Positions 1 to 8,395 of a stretch of 64,000 nucleotides of DNA are shown here, one piece after another. How positions within the stretch are numbered: the first letter of the stretch is position 1; every line of letters begins with the position of its first letter. Made by a program: the position numbers and the translations under genes. The notes beneath the pieces were generated by a model that searched no databases, was not told where the DNA came from, and saw only the letters and a program-made list of their open reading frames with translations. Source of the DNA: Saccharobesus litoralis (GTDB lineage Bacteria; Pseudomonadota; Gammaproteobacteria; Enterobacterales; Alteromonadaceae); contig NZ_CP026604.1 in the NCBI RefSeq assembly GCF_003063625.1, positions 5,248,065 through 5,312,064 on the forward strand, read 5' to 3'.

Positions 1-355
1 TATCAAATAGACATTACGGTATTAGGCTTACATCGAGAACGGTGCGGTTCGTTGTACTCACAGCTCCTTACTCAAAAAGAGCAAGCATAAAAGTTAAAGG
101 GCAGTAAAGAGCACAAAGCGGACATTAGCATTTTGAAATGCTATGTTCTATTTCATAAAATTTGTATTTCTTATATCTGTGTATTTATACATTATTTGTA
201 ATTCGCTCCCATATTTCCACAAATGCGCAACTGGGTCGTTTATGCCCTCCGATGAGTTAACTAAGAACTTAAATAAGCTTTTACTGGTAACGATTTAGGT
301 AATTTGCTAAAAATGACTAAAGTATAAAAGTACGCAAGTGTTTTGGTAGAAAAGC
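1..355. other. AT-rich gene-free stretch upstream of the Ntn-hydrolase gene
   Basis: No convincing coding frame, RNA gene or long repeat is visible. The sequence is rich in A/T runs. TTAGGC at 22-27 is complementary to the GCCTAA of the attC-like site at 1007 and could mark the left end of an integrated gene cassette. However, it is preceded by A rather than the G normally required at the recombination point, so this is only a hint. Confidence 0.4.
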
Positions 356-368
356 GCGCAAATTGCGC
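356..368. promoter_or_regulatory. 13-bp palindrome, possible operator
   Basis: GCGCAA-A-TTGCGC is a perfect 6+1+6 palindrome centred about 45 bases before the start codon of the Ntn-hydrolase gene. Its placement fits an operator next to a promoter. No regulator can be named from sequence, and a chance palindrome is possible. Confidence 0.3.
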
Positions 369-406
369 ACTATTAAATTAGGTATACGAAAAATAATGGA
401 GTACAC

Positions 407-1012
407 ATGACCACGGTTGTATATTTTGATGGTGCAATGGCCTCAGATAGTAAGTATGGAAATAATTTTTCGGGTGTTGATGGCTTTCCCAATATCCCCA
501 AAGTAATCACATACAAAAACGGCAACTGTGAGTTTATATGTGGATGTTCTGGAGCATCTAACTTGATGGCATTAGCTCAAGATTTTTTCGCTTTCCATTT
601 TGTTAATCTATCCATGGAAAATATTGGTGAACTAATTCAAGAACTATCATCAATTATTGGTAGCTATGTAACTGAAAAACAAGCCACATCAAATCACACA
701 TTGCTAGAGTTGTTGCTTGTTATCGACGGTAAAGTTAAAGTTTTTTACTATAATTACGGCTCAAATATTTTACTTAATCCTGATCAATTTCCTGCCATTG
801 GTTCTGGTTCGAGATATGTCAAAGAAGTTATTCTCACGCAGAAGTCTCTTATTGAGTTAGTTCAGTATGCAATTAATAAAGACTCTAACAGTGGAGGAAT
901 TATCTATACAACAGGCAAGATTTCACCTAATCAACCAGTTAGTGAAGCAATGGTTATTGAGGGTGCCATAAAAACAAAGTTCCTTGAGCAGTTGGATGCA
1001 ATGTATGCCTAA
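407..1012 (+). CDS. Stand-alone proteasome/HslV-like Ntn hydrolase (peptidase T1 fold)
   Basis: The 201-residue product resembles HslV and proteasome beta subunits, which are threonine proteases activated by exposure of an N-terminal Thr. It begins M-T-T-V-V, so removal of Met leaves Thr as the candidate nucleophile. Asp14 in A-S-D-S-K fits the position of Asp17 of the family, Lys32 in P-K-V-I fits Lys33, I-C-G-C-S-G (44-49) fits the IAGFAG strand of HslV, and Ser133 in A-I-G-S-G-S fits the Ser of IGSGG. The C-terminal G-I-I-Y-T-T resembles the ICIYTN strand. Length is slightly above HslV (about 176). No HslU or other AAA+ unfoldase lies nearby, so it is not part of the usual hslVU pair. The start is set by GGAG five bases before ATG. 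The stop codon sits inside an attC-like site. The fold call is an inference from motif order; substrate and biological role are unknown. Confidence 0.75.
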   Translation: MTTVVYFDGAMASDSKYGNNFSGVDGFPNIPKVITYKNGNCEFICGCSGASNLMALAQDFFAFHFVNLSMENIGELIQELSSIIGSYVTEKQATSNHTLLELLLVIDGKVKVFYYNYGSNILLNPDQFPAIGSGSRYVKEVILTQKSLIELVQYAINKDSNSGGIIYTTGKISPNQPVSEAMVIEGAIKTKFLEQLDAMYA

Positions 1013-1095
1013 CAAAGGACGCAAAAACTTGGCTTGCGTTCATTCTTCGCTAAGTATAGCCAAGCTTTATTCCACAGCTTAGTCGGACGTTATTA
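1007..1095 (+). mobile_element. Integron attC-like recombination site
   Basis: The site opens with GCCTAAC (1007-1013), which matches the R'' box RYYYAAC and contains the stop codon of the preceding gene, as is common in gene cassettes. It closes with GTTATTA (1089-1095), which keeps the GTT of the R' box but not the RRRY part. Between them lies an imperfect palindrome: CTTGGCT pairs with AGCCAAG, and AAA-CTTGGCT faces AAAGCTTGGCT with one extra base on one side, the kind of extrahelical base IntI recognises. Total length is about 89 bases. No integrase gene or second attC is visible, so this would be a lone cassette. Confidence 0.55.
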
Positions 1096-1221
1096 TCGCC
1101 CGTAAATGGCCCAATTAAAGTCATAACCCAACACGTGAAAAATCATTCTCATCCAACCATCGTTGGCGGTGGTTAAATCTGCGTAATCGGACACTTCGGT
1201 GTTTTTCGAATAAATTTGAAC
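1093..1221 (-). pseudogene. Possible decayed coding fragment
   Basis: On the minus strand a frame stays open for about 42 codons and ends in TAATAA at the right edge of the attC-like site. It contains protein-like stretches such as D-Y-A-D-L, N-D-G-W-M and G-Y-D-F-N-W. It is closed upstream by a TAG at 1222-1224 and has no good start codon or ribosome site; GTG is the only early candidate. I do not recognise the family. It may be the 3' end of a gene broken by cassette insertion, or chance. Confidence 0.25.
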
Positions 1222-1269
1222 CTACAAGGGTACATTACCCATCTTATAGTTTAGCTTCGCCACTTAACC

Positions 1270-1290
1270 AACCTACGTAAAATGTAGGTT
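1270..1290. repeat. Small hairpin repeat
   Basis: AACCTAC and GTAGGTT form a 7-bp stem around GTAAAAT. The unit resembles the CCTACA-TGGA-TGTAGG hairpin inside the element near 5035, so it may be a degraded relative of that intergenic repeat family. Confidence 0.4.
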
Positions 1291-1348
1291 CGATAAGCCA
1301 CAGGCGCATTCAACGTTCATCCAACGTTGCAAAGTCACCACAAAAACA

Positions 1349-1384
1349 AAAAAGGCGCTAACAAACCAATGCTAGCGCCTTTTT
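1349..1384 (-). terminator. Rho-independent terminator after gcvP
   Basis: GGCGCTA (1354-1360) pairs with TAGCGCC (1373-1379). On the minus strand the stem is followed by a run of T. It lies about 90 bases past the gcvP stop, as expected for the end of the glycine cleavage transcript. The A run on the other side would also allow it to act on the plus strand. Confidence 0.8.
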
Positions 1385-1400
1385 CATAATCAAGAGCCTG

Positions 1401-1465
1401 TCGACGCACAGAATTTTGTTCCAGACAAATTCTAAGTACCTGCTTTCCATGCAGGCAAGCGTCGA
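1401..1465. repeat. Three-stem (cruciform-like) intergenic repeat, copy 1
   Basis: An outer stem TCGACGC (1401-1407) / GCGTCGA (1459-1465) encloses two inner hairpins. The first is AGAATTTTGT/ACAAATTCT around TCCAG (1410-1433); the second is CCTGC-TTTCCAT-GCAGG (1439-1455). Copy 2 near 5030-5085 on the opposite strand keeps the same two loops (TGTCTGGAAC and ATGGA), which marks a family of dispersed palindromic elements. Confidence 0.65.
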
Positions 1466-1473
1466 GCTACAAT

Positions 1474-4371
1474 TTACTCTTCCGCATAACTCTCAGTAGT
1501 CGGACAGCTACAAACTAAGTTTCTATCACCGTATACGTCATCAATGCGGTTAACCGTTGGCCAGAATTTATTGGCGGCTGAGGCTGCGCTTGGAAATACG
1601 GCTAATTGGCGGTCGTATGCGCGGTTCCAGTTAGCGTCTACCAAATCAGCCATGGTATGTGGCGCGTTGTGCAGTGGGTTATCTTCCACTGTCCATTCAC
1701 CATTTTCGACTTTAGCGATCTCAGCACGGATAGATAATAGCGCTTCGATAAAGCGGTCGATTTCGCATAGTGGTTCAGATTCAGTTGGCTCAACCATTAA
1801 GGTGCCCGCTACTGGGAATGACATAGTCGGAGCATGGAAACCGTAGTCCATTAAACGCTTGGCAACGTCCATCTCAGTAATGCCTGAGGCTTCTTTTAAT
1901 GGGCGAATATCAATAATACATTCGTGTGCCACTTTGTTATTGCGGCCACGGTATAAAATCGGGAAGTCGTCAGCTAATTTTTGTGCCATATAGTTAGCAC
2001 TTAAAATAGCCACTTGGGTGGCTTTACGTAAACCTTCGCTACCCATTAAGGCAATGTAGGTATAACTGATTGGCAAGATAGCCGCACTACCCCATGGTGC
2101 TGCTGAAACCGAACCATTGGTTTCACCTGTACCTTCAATGGTGATCACTGGGTGATTCGGTAAAAACGGTGCTAAGTGAGATTTAACGCCGATTGGCCCC
2201 ATACCGGGTCCGCCACCACCGTGTGGAATACAGAAGGTTTTGTGTAAGTTAAGGTGCGATACGTCTGAGCCAATAAAGCCTGGTGAAGTCACCCCGACCT
2301 GAGCATTCATGTTGGCACCATCCATATACACTTGACCGCCATGCTGGTGGATCAAATCACACACTTCACGAATGGTTTCTTCGTAAACGCCGTGCGTTGA
2401 TGGATAGGTGATCATGATACAAGACAAGCTATCGGCGACTTGCTCGGCTTTTTCGCGCAAGTCGTCCATATCAATATTACCGTCGCTGTCACACTTGGTT
2501 ACGACTACCTTCATACCCGCCATTTGTGCCGAGGCTGGGTTAGTACCGTGTGCTGAGCTTGGAATTAAGCAAATGTTACGATGATGATCGCCACGACTTT
2601 GGTGATATTTTTGAATAGCTAACAAGCCAGCGTATTCACCTTGTGCACCCGAGTTAGGTTGCATGCTTAATGCATCGTAACCCGTAGCGTTAACTAGCCA
2701 TTCTGACAATTCGCTGATCATCTCTTGATAACCTTGCGCTTGGTCAACCGGTGCGAATGGGTGCATATTGGCAAATTCAGGCCAAGTTACTGGGATCATT
2801 TCGGCTGTTGCATTGAGCTTCATGGTACATGAACCCAATGAAATCATTGAATGGTTTAGCGCTAAGTCTTTGGCTTCTAACGATTTTAAGTAACGCAACA
2901 TTTCAGTTTCAGAATGATGCGTGTTAAAAACTTCATTCGTTAAGTAAGCTGATTGACGCGCTAATTCAGTCGGAATTGAGCTGTCGCCAGCACTGGTGAC
3001 TTGCGCATCTAACTCAGTTACATCTAAGCCATGACCTTCGCTTAGCACGATATCAAATAAAACGGCAATATCAGCCGCAGTAGTGGTTTCATCTAGCGAG
3101 ATAGCCACTTGGTTTGTTAAGTCGGTGCGTAAGTTAACTTGCTTAGCGAGTGCACGCTCAACAATGGCTTGTTTATTGTCAGCTAGGTTTAAGGTAATAG
3201 TATCGAACCAAGTGTCGTTAGCTAACTCAACACCTTTTGCTTGTAAGCCTTTGGCTAAAATATCTGCTAAACGGTTAGTGCGTTGGGCAATATTTTTTAA
3301 GCCTTCAGGGCCATGATAAATGGCGTAGAACACCGCCATATTAGCTAATAGCACTTGTGCGGTACAAATGTTCGAGTTGGCTTTTTCACGGCGAATATGT
3401 TGCTCGCGCGTTTGCAATGCCATACGCAAGGCTTCGTTGCCACGGCTATCGACTGAAACACCAATAATACGGCCTGGCAATGAACGTTTAAATTTATCTT
3501 TAGTGGCAAAAAAAGCGGCATGTGGGCCACCATAACCCATAGGTACACCAAAACGCTGGGCTGAACCTAATGCGACATCAGCACCTAACTCACCTGGTGA
3601 TTTTAATAAGGTTAACGCCAATAAATCAGACGCGACACAAGCAATACCTTTTTTGCTTTGTACATCAGCAATTAAGTCGCTTATATCTGTCACCGCACCT
3701 GTGGTATTCGGGTATTGGAATAATGCGCCAAATACGTTGTGCTCAACCACAGTAGCCGCATCGGCAATAACAATGTCAAAACCGAACATTTCAGCACGGG
3801 TTTTAACTAGGTCAATCGTTTGCGGATGCACGTCGTTTGCAATAAAGAAGGTGTTACATTTTTTGTTTTTGCTAACGCGTTTAGCTAATGCCATGGCCTC
3901 GGCTGCCGCCGTGCCTTCGTCTAACAAAGACGCGTTGGCGATTTCCATGCCGGTCATATCGATTACCATTTGCTGGAAAGTCAGCAATGAGCGTAAACGA
4001 CCTTGAGCGATTTCAGGTTGGTAAGGCGTATAAGCTGTATACCAGCCGGGGTTTTCTAATACATTGCGCAGAATAACGTTAGGCACATGGGTGTTGTAGT
4101 AGCCCATGCCTATGTGTGAAGTGAATAGCTTATTTTTATTCGCCATGGCTTTTAAATTCGCTAGCACTTGCACTTCTGTCTTTGCTTCACCTACGTCGAT
4201 GGCTTTATCTAGCAAAATATTACCTGGCACGGTTTGCTCGATAAGCTCATCAAGTGAAGTTAAACCTAATGTGGCCAGCATATGTTGCTGCTCGGCTTCA
4301 TCAGGGCCTATATGACGTTGGATAAATTCGTCGCGTTTTTCTAGTTGTTGCAAAGACAGTTGTTCGGTCAT
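1474..4371 (-). CDS. gcvP: Glycine dehydrogenase (decarboxylating), P protein
   Basis: GcvP decarboxylates glycine using pyridoxal phosphate and passes the aminomethyl group to lipoyl-GcvH in the cytosolic glycine cleavage system. The product has 965 residues, close to the 957 of E. coli. The PLP lysine is Lys711 in L-H-K-T-F-C, followed by the glycine-rich H-G-G-G-G-P-G loop. The ATG at 4371 (M-T-E-Q-L) is chosen because the family begins there; a TTG ten codons further upstream also opens the frame but lies inside the gcvH-gcvP terminator region. The gene follows gcvT and gcvH on the same strand. A hairpin terminator lies just before it, so its expression may depend on readthrough. Confidence 0.97.
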   Translation of the reverse strand: MTEQLSLQQLEKRDEFIQRHIGPDEAEQQHMLATLGLTSLDELIEQTVPGNILLDKAIDVGEAKTEVQVLANLKAMANKNKLFTSHIGMGYYNTHVPNVILRNVLENPGWYTAYTPYQPEIAQGRLRSLLTFQQMVIDMTGMEIANASLLDEGTAAAEAMALAKRVSKNKKCNTFFIANDVHPQTIDLVKTRAEMFGFDIVIADAATVVEHNVFGALFQYPNTTGAVTDISDLIADVQSKKGIACVASDLLALTLLKSPGELGADVALGSAQRFGVPMGYGGPHAAFFATKDKFKRSLPGRIIGVSVDSRGNEALRMALQTREQHIRREKANSNICTAQVLLANMAVFYAIYHGPEGLKNIAQRTNRLADILAKGLQAKGVELANDTWFDTITLNLADNKQAIVERALAKQVNLRTDLTNQVAISLDETTTAADIAVLFDIVLSEGHGLDVTELDAQVTSAGDSSIPTELARQSAYLTNEVFNTHHSETEMLRYLKSLEAKDLALNHSMISLGSCTMKLNATAEMIPVTWPEFANMHPFAPVDQAQGYQEMISELSEWLVNATGYDALSMQPNSGAQGEYAGLLAIQKYHQSRGDHHRNICLIPSSAHGTNPASAQMAGMKVVVTKCDSDGNIDMDDLREKAEQVADSLSCIMITYPSTHGVYEETIREVCDLIHQHGGQVYMDGANMNAQVGVTSPGFIGSDVSHLNLHKTFCIPHGGGGPGMGPIGVKSHLAPFLPNHPVITIEGTGETNGSVSAAPWGSAAILPISYTYIALMGSEGLRKATQVAILSANYMAQKLADDFPILYRGRNNKVAHECIIDIRPLKEASGITEMDVAKRLMDYGFHAPTMSFPVAGTLMVEPTESEPLCEIDRFIEALLSIRAEIAKVENGEWTVEDNPLHNAPHTMADLVDANWNRAYDRQLAVFPSAASAANKFWPTVNRIDDVYGDRNLVCSCPTTESYAEE

Positions 4372-4399
4372 TCTTGGGGTTTTCCTGCAATCTTTAAAC

Positions 4400-4435
4400 A
4401 AAAAACCTCGGTATCCATTCCAGACACCGAGGTTT
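4400..4435 (-). terminator. Terminator or attenuator between gcvH and gcvP
   Basis: AACCTCGGT (4404-4412) and ACCGAGGTT (4426-4434) form a perfect 9-bp stem. On the minus strand it is followed by a T run ending about 30 bases before the gcvP start. It sits inside what should be one operon, so it probably lowers gcvP transcription relative to gcvH. Confidence 0.75.
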
Positions 4436-4454
4436 ATTTAAATAGGGTTGACGA

Positions 4455-4850
4455 TTATTCGTCGTCTTCGTCGATAGAGCCTGCGTAACCTTCTGCATCC
4501 AATAAAGATTCTAGCTCTGACATATCTTCAATTTTTAATTTGAATAACCAACCGTCGCCAAATGCGTCTGAGTTGATTAATTCTGGTGAGTCTTCAAGTT
4601 CTTCGTTGATTTCGATAACTTCACCTGCCACTGGCGCGTATACGTCAGATGCGGCTTTAACTGATTCAACAACCGCAGCATCGTCGCCTGTTGCTAATGT
4701 GTCTCCTTCATCAGGAAGATCAACGTGTACTAAGTCGCCTAATAAATCTTGGGCGTGCTCAGTAATACCAATAGTCACAACACCTTCGCCGTCAAAACGC
4801 ACCCATTCATGAGTACTGGTGTATTTGAGTTCCTGTGGAATATTGCTCAT
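4455..4850 (-). CDS. gcvH: Glycine cleavage system H protein
   Basis: GcvH is the lipoyl-carrying shuttle of the glycine cleavage system, moving the aminomethyl arm between GcvP, GcvT and lipoamide dehydrogenase. The 131-residue length is normal. The lipoylation site is Lys65 in V-E-S-V-K-A-A-S-D, inside the biotinyl/lipoyl domain. It is separated from gcvT by 252 bases that carry a hairpin repeat, and from gcvP by a terminator-like hairpin. The acidic C-terminal tail ends in D-E-D-D-E. Confidence 0.97.
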   Translation of the reverse strand: MSNIPQELKYTSTHEWVRFDGEGVVTIGITEHAQDLLGDLVHVDLPDEGDTLATGDDAAVVESVKAASDVYAPVAGEVIEINEELEDSPELINSDAFGDGWLFKLKIEDMSELESLLDAEGYAGSIDEDDE

Positions 4851-5029
4851 GTTAATTCCTTAGTGTTTATCTGTTTAGAGGCGACTTAACGACGCCGTAC
4901 TAATAAATTGTTTAAATATTGTTCTTTTAAATGACCCGTTCTAGTTATAGCTAAAATTGGTCACTTTTTAAAATACATTTACTTTAAAAAAGCCATTGTT
5001 ACTTTAATAAAGCCTTTGGCGAAATAAAT

Positions 5030-5085
5030 TTCGACCTACATGGATGTAGGGAATACCGAAAACTGTCTGGAACCAGTGTCGGCGA
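5030..5085. repeat. Multi-hairpin intergenic repeat, copy 2
   Basis: Two adjacent hairpins occur between gcvT and gcvH: CCTACA-TGGA-TGTAGG... (5035-5050), then CCGA..ACTG-TCTGGAAC-CAGT..TCGG (5056-5082). The reverse complement of the element at 1401-1465 has the same order of hairpins and the same loop sequences. This points to a dispersed repeat rather than a gene-specific regulator. Confidence 0.6.
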
Positions 5086-5102
5086 CCTATCATCTATATC
5101 AA

Positions 5103-6182
5103 CTACAAGCAGGATTTACCGTTGCGGACGAAACTTGGTTTAACCACTTTAACGGCAACTTGCTTTTTACGCATTTCGACTTCAACCGTCTCAGCCGCAT
5201 CTTTAGGAATACGCGCCAATGCGATACTAAAGCCTAAAGTCGGAGAAAAAGTACCTGAAGTAATAACGCCTTCACCTTTATCGGTAATGACTTTTAAACC
5301 TGAACGCAAAACGCCTTTTTGCTCCATCACTAAGCCAACTAACTGCATGGTATTTGACTCACGCGCGGCTTCTAATGCTTGGCGGCCAACAAAGTTACGC
5401 TCTGCTGGCTGCCAACTGATAGTCCAGCCCATATTAGCGGCTAATGGCGAAATGGTTTCGTCCATGTCTTGGCCGTAAAGATTCATGCCAGCTTCTAAGC
5501 GCAATGTATCGCGTGCACCTAAGCCACAAGGCACCACACCTTTATCTAATAAGGCTTGCCAAAAATCTTCGGCTTGTTCGTTATCTAATAAAATCTCGTA
5601 ACCGGCTTCACCCGTATAGCCTGTAGTCGCAATAAATAGCTCGCCTGCTTGATGACCAAAGAATGGTTTCATGTCGGCGATAATGGCTTGTTGCTCATCA
5701 CTTAATAGTTCTGCCACTTTAGCTTTAGCATTTGGGCCTTGTACGGCAATCATGGCTAAATCATCACGCTCAGTAAGTTGTACATCAAAACCTGACGCTT
5801 GCTTATTTAACCAAGCTAAATCTTTTTCTCGGGTTGCTGAGTTAACCACTAAACGGTAATCGTCTTCTGCAAAGTAATATACGATTAAATCGTCGATCAC
5901 ACCGCCATTTTCATTCAGCATACCACTGTATAGCGCCTTACCTTTTTGGGTAAGCTTGGCGACATCATTAGCAAGTAAGTGTTGTAAATAAGCTTTAGCT
6001 TGCGCACCTTTAGCATCCACTACTGTCATATGTGACACATCAAACATACCTGCATTTTGGCGAACGGCGTGATGTTCATCAAGCTGAGATCCATAGCGGA
6101 TCGGCATATCCCAACCATGAAAATCAACCATTTTGGCACCAGCTTCAAGGTGTTTTGCGTATAAGACAGTTTTATTAGCCAT
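5103..6182 (-). CDS. gcvT: Aminomethyltransferase, glycine cleavage T protein
   Basis: GcvT transfers the methylene carbon from aminomethyl-lipoyl GcvH to tetrahydrofolate, releasing ammonia. At 359 residues it is of normal length. The folate-binding region includes N-G-G-V-I-D-D (92-98) with the family's catalytic Asp, and the C-terminal barrel has the G-T-F-S-P-T-L motif. It starts with M-A-N-K-T-V-L-Y, like other GcvT proteins. It is the first gene of gcvT-gcvH-gcvP. I looked for a glycine riboswitch in the 200 bases upstream and saw none. Confidence 0.97.
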   Translation of the reverse strand: MANKTVLYAKHLEAGAKMVDFHGWDMPIRYGSQLDEHHAVRQNAGMFDVSHMTVVDAKGAQAKAYLQHLLANDVAKLTQKGKALYSGMLNENGGVIDDLIVYYFAEDDYRLVVNSATREKDLAWLNKQASGFDVQLTERDDLAMIAVQGPNAKAKVAELLSDEQQAIIADMKPFFGHQAGELFIATTGYTGEAGYEILLDNEQAEDFWQALLDKGVVPCGLGARDTLRLEAGMNLYGQDMDETISPLAANMGWTISWQPAERNFVGRQALEAARESNTMQLVGLVMEQKGVLRSGLKVITDKGEGVITSGTFSPTLGFSIALARIPKDAAETVEVEMRKKQVAVKVVKPSFVRNGKSCL

Positions 6183-6386
6183 AGGTTACCTAAATAAGAT
6201 TAGAGCTGCTAAAAGACAGGGTGAAAATTGGCGCGGATTATAAAGGAAAATACGGGAGTAAAACAGCAACAAATCGCTATTAGCTAGACTTATTGCTTGC
6301 GTAGCAAATCAAGTTGCTAGCATCGAGGGAGCAAGCGACTCATCCCCTTTATGATCATGAGATAAGTCGCACAATATTCCAAGGAT

Positions 6387-7139
6387 TTAAATTTTTGCTA
6401 ACGCAGCAGCTACCGGCTTAAAATAACGCTCGAGATCAATACGGATCGGCATAAAGTAAATATGCGAACCGACTTTGGCACTATGTTCTATCACTTGTTG
6501 GGTAAAATCAATATTCCATTCATAGCTAGCATCAAAACTCGATGGAAATACAACATGATTCATACGTTCCCAGTACGCTTGTGACTTTTCAGTGACAACA
6601 GGGCTGATCCCCCAAAATGTTTTTTCTGGCGGTAAAAAGTCTGAATACACTTCTAGCAAACGCATATCGAAAAACGGTTGTGACAAGATGTAGTCACAGC
6701 CAACATCAAATTTTTGTTGTATGTACTCTTTTTCTTGTTTAACACTTGAGCGATAAGGATCAAAACCACAGTATATTTTAATGTCGGGAAAATCAGCGCG
6801 AATATCGGCAATCAAGTCCAATACCTTGGTGTCGTACACTCGGTGCGACATATCGGGTGGTGGATCGCCCGACACAATTAACACCTTGTCTAATTGGTAG
6901 GCATGAATGAGCTTTTGTAGACGTTTTTCTGGGCGATTAAAGTCAATCGCTCTAACATGTGGAATAAAATCGTATTGATTGCGATCAATAAAATTTGCCC
7001 CTTCCCAACTACGAATTGGCAAACGCAGTAAGTCTGGCACGTTAATGGTATTGACCTGAGGCAGGTGTTGCTGAACAAACTCTAGTTGTTCACGAGTGGC
7101 ATCTTCTGTTCTGGGTACCACTTCAAATGAAACTTTCAC
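6387..7139 (-). CDS. Methylenetetrahydrofolate reductase family protein (MetF-like)
   Basis: The 250-residue protein begins S-F-E-V-V-P-R-T, which matches the S-F-E-F-x-P-P opening of MTHFR with its catalytic Glu. It has S-G-D-P-P (about 95-99) at the FAD-binding loop and a late L-S-Q-P-F-F-D like the family's T-Q-x-F-F/Y-D segment. It is shorter than E. coli MetF (296), so the precise reaction is uncertain. It lies upstream of and on the same strand as gcvT, so it may use the methylene-THF made by glycine cleavage, although 204 bases separate the genes. Confidence 0.75.
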   Translation of the reverse strand: MKVSFEVVPRTEDATREQLEFVQQHLPQVNTINVPDLLRLPIRSWEGANFIDRNQYDFIPHVRAIDFNRPEKRLQKLIHAYQLDKVLIVSGDPPPDMSHRVYDTKVLDLIADIRADFPDIKIYCGFDPYRSSVKQEKEYIQQKFDVGCDYILSQPFFDMRLLEVYSDFLPPEKTFWGISPVVTEKSQAYWERMNHVVFPSSFDASYEWNIDFTQQVIEHSAKVGSHIYFMPIRIDLERYFKPVAAALAKI

Positions 7140-7260
7140 TTTAGACGGCTCTTAAGGCTTATTCTTCATAGTGTGAGATTATAAAAGCCTATTTAAAATT
7201 AACTAGCAAAAAATATTCATGCTCAACTTGAATATATAACAAGCTTAAGCGGTTCCTTTA

Positions 7261-8391
7261 TTGAGTATTGCCCCTTACGGTAACTTGCAAGGTGGGAACT
7301 TACTGATAAAATTAAAGAAATCTCCTCAGGGAATTGACCTAATCCATATGCCAGCCAATACATACAAACAAGGGATCGGCTTTGTTAAACGTTTATATAT
7401 GCCACGTGTTTTTGGCTCTGGGTTGGGTGCTATATCAATGGCGGCCGTATTACAAAGCTTGGGACATGCTTGGTATTGGTGGCTGCTACTATTCATAAAC
7501 GGTTTTGTTTGGCCCCATGTTGCTTTTACCTTATCTCGCTATGCCGTAAAACCCTATGATGCAGAAATTCGTAATTTAAAGTTAGATTCCTTATTTGCTG
7601 CCTTTTGGCTGCCCATCATGCACTTTAATTTATTGCCTAGTATTTTAATTGTTGCTTGGATGAGTTTTAACAATATTTCTGCCGGTGGCGGTAAGTTATT
7701 TGTTCGCGGTTTAACTATGATGCTGGCGGGCATTGTAGTGGGCTGTTTAATTTACGGGCTGCAATTCAATATAGAACCTTCGCTAACCCATATGTATGCC
7801 GCTGTGCCTGTTTTGCTCATTTATCCGTTATTTTTAGGCTACGTGACCTATAACCTATCGCGTCGGCTGCGCGTTCAAAGGCATAAATTAGACCGAGCCA
7901 GTCGACTCGATAGCCTAACCCAACTTTATAATCGCCATTATTGGGAAGAATTAGTCAGTAGTGAACACATAAAATGTGAACGACATAATTACAAAGCTAG
8001 CATTGTATTAATCGATATTGATGGCTTTAAGCAAGTTAACGATAAGTTTGGCCATATGGCCGGCGATAAAGCATTGCAAATGGTCGCCAGTTGCATTCAA
8101 GAAAACATAAGGCAATGTGATGAACTGGGGCGATATGCTGGTGAAGAGTTTGGCATTTTGCTAACCGACACATCAGGCTACCAAGCACTCACCTTAGCAA
8201 GCAAGCTACGTCATAAAATTAATAGTTTACTCATCCCTGCGATCGAGGGTAGTCACTTGCAGGTGACAATAGGTGTCGCTGAGTACTCAGCGACACAAAT
8301 GGAATATAACGACTGGCTAACACAAGCCGACCAAGCATTAGCCGATGCTAAAAAACTTGGTCGAAATCAAATTGCATTAGCGGCGGGTTAG
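7261..8391 (+). CDS. Membrane diguanylate cyclase with MASE2 sensor
   Basis: A MASE2-type N-terminal membrane domain (about residues 45-205, several transmembrane helices, starting near M-P-R-V-F-G-S) precedes a GGDEF domain. The active-site motif is A-G-E-E-F at 293-297, an active variant. R-Q-C-D five residues earlier is the inhibitory I-site RxxD, so product feedback by c-di-GMP is expected. The architecture is that of AdrA/DgcC. The start is uncertain: the frame opens with TTG at 7261 without a clear ribosome site, and ATG at 7348 is an alternative. Confidence 0.88.
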   Translation: MSIAPYGNLQGGNLLIKLKKSPQGIDLIHMPANTYKQGIGFVKRLYMPRVFGSGLGAISMAAVLQSLGHAWYWWLLLFINGFVWPHVAFTLSRYAVKPYDAEIRNLKLDSLFAAFWLPIMHFNLLPSILIVAWMSFNNISAGGGKLFVRGLTMMLAGIVVGCLIYGLQFNIEPSLTHMYAAVPVLLIYPLFLGYVTYNLSRRLRVQRHKLDRASRLDSLTQLYNRHYWEELVSSEHIKCERHNYKASIVLIDIDGFKQVNDKFGHMAGDKALQMVASCIQENIRQCDELGRYAGEEFGILLTDTSGYQALTLASKLRHKINSLLIPAIEGSHLQVTIGVAEYSATQMEYNDWLTQADQALADAKKLGRNQIALAAG

Positions 8392-8395
8392 CTCG

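Noticed and set aside
4372-4401. TTG start giving gcvP ten extra residues
   Set aside because: The extension falls in the terminator region and does not match the family N-terminus; ATG at 4371 does.
6183-6386. Glycine riboswitch upstream of gcvT
   Set aside because: The conserved aptamer core segments of glycine riboswitches could not be found in either orientation; only AT-rich spacer is seen.
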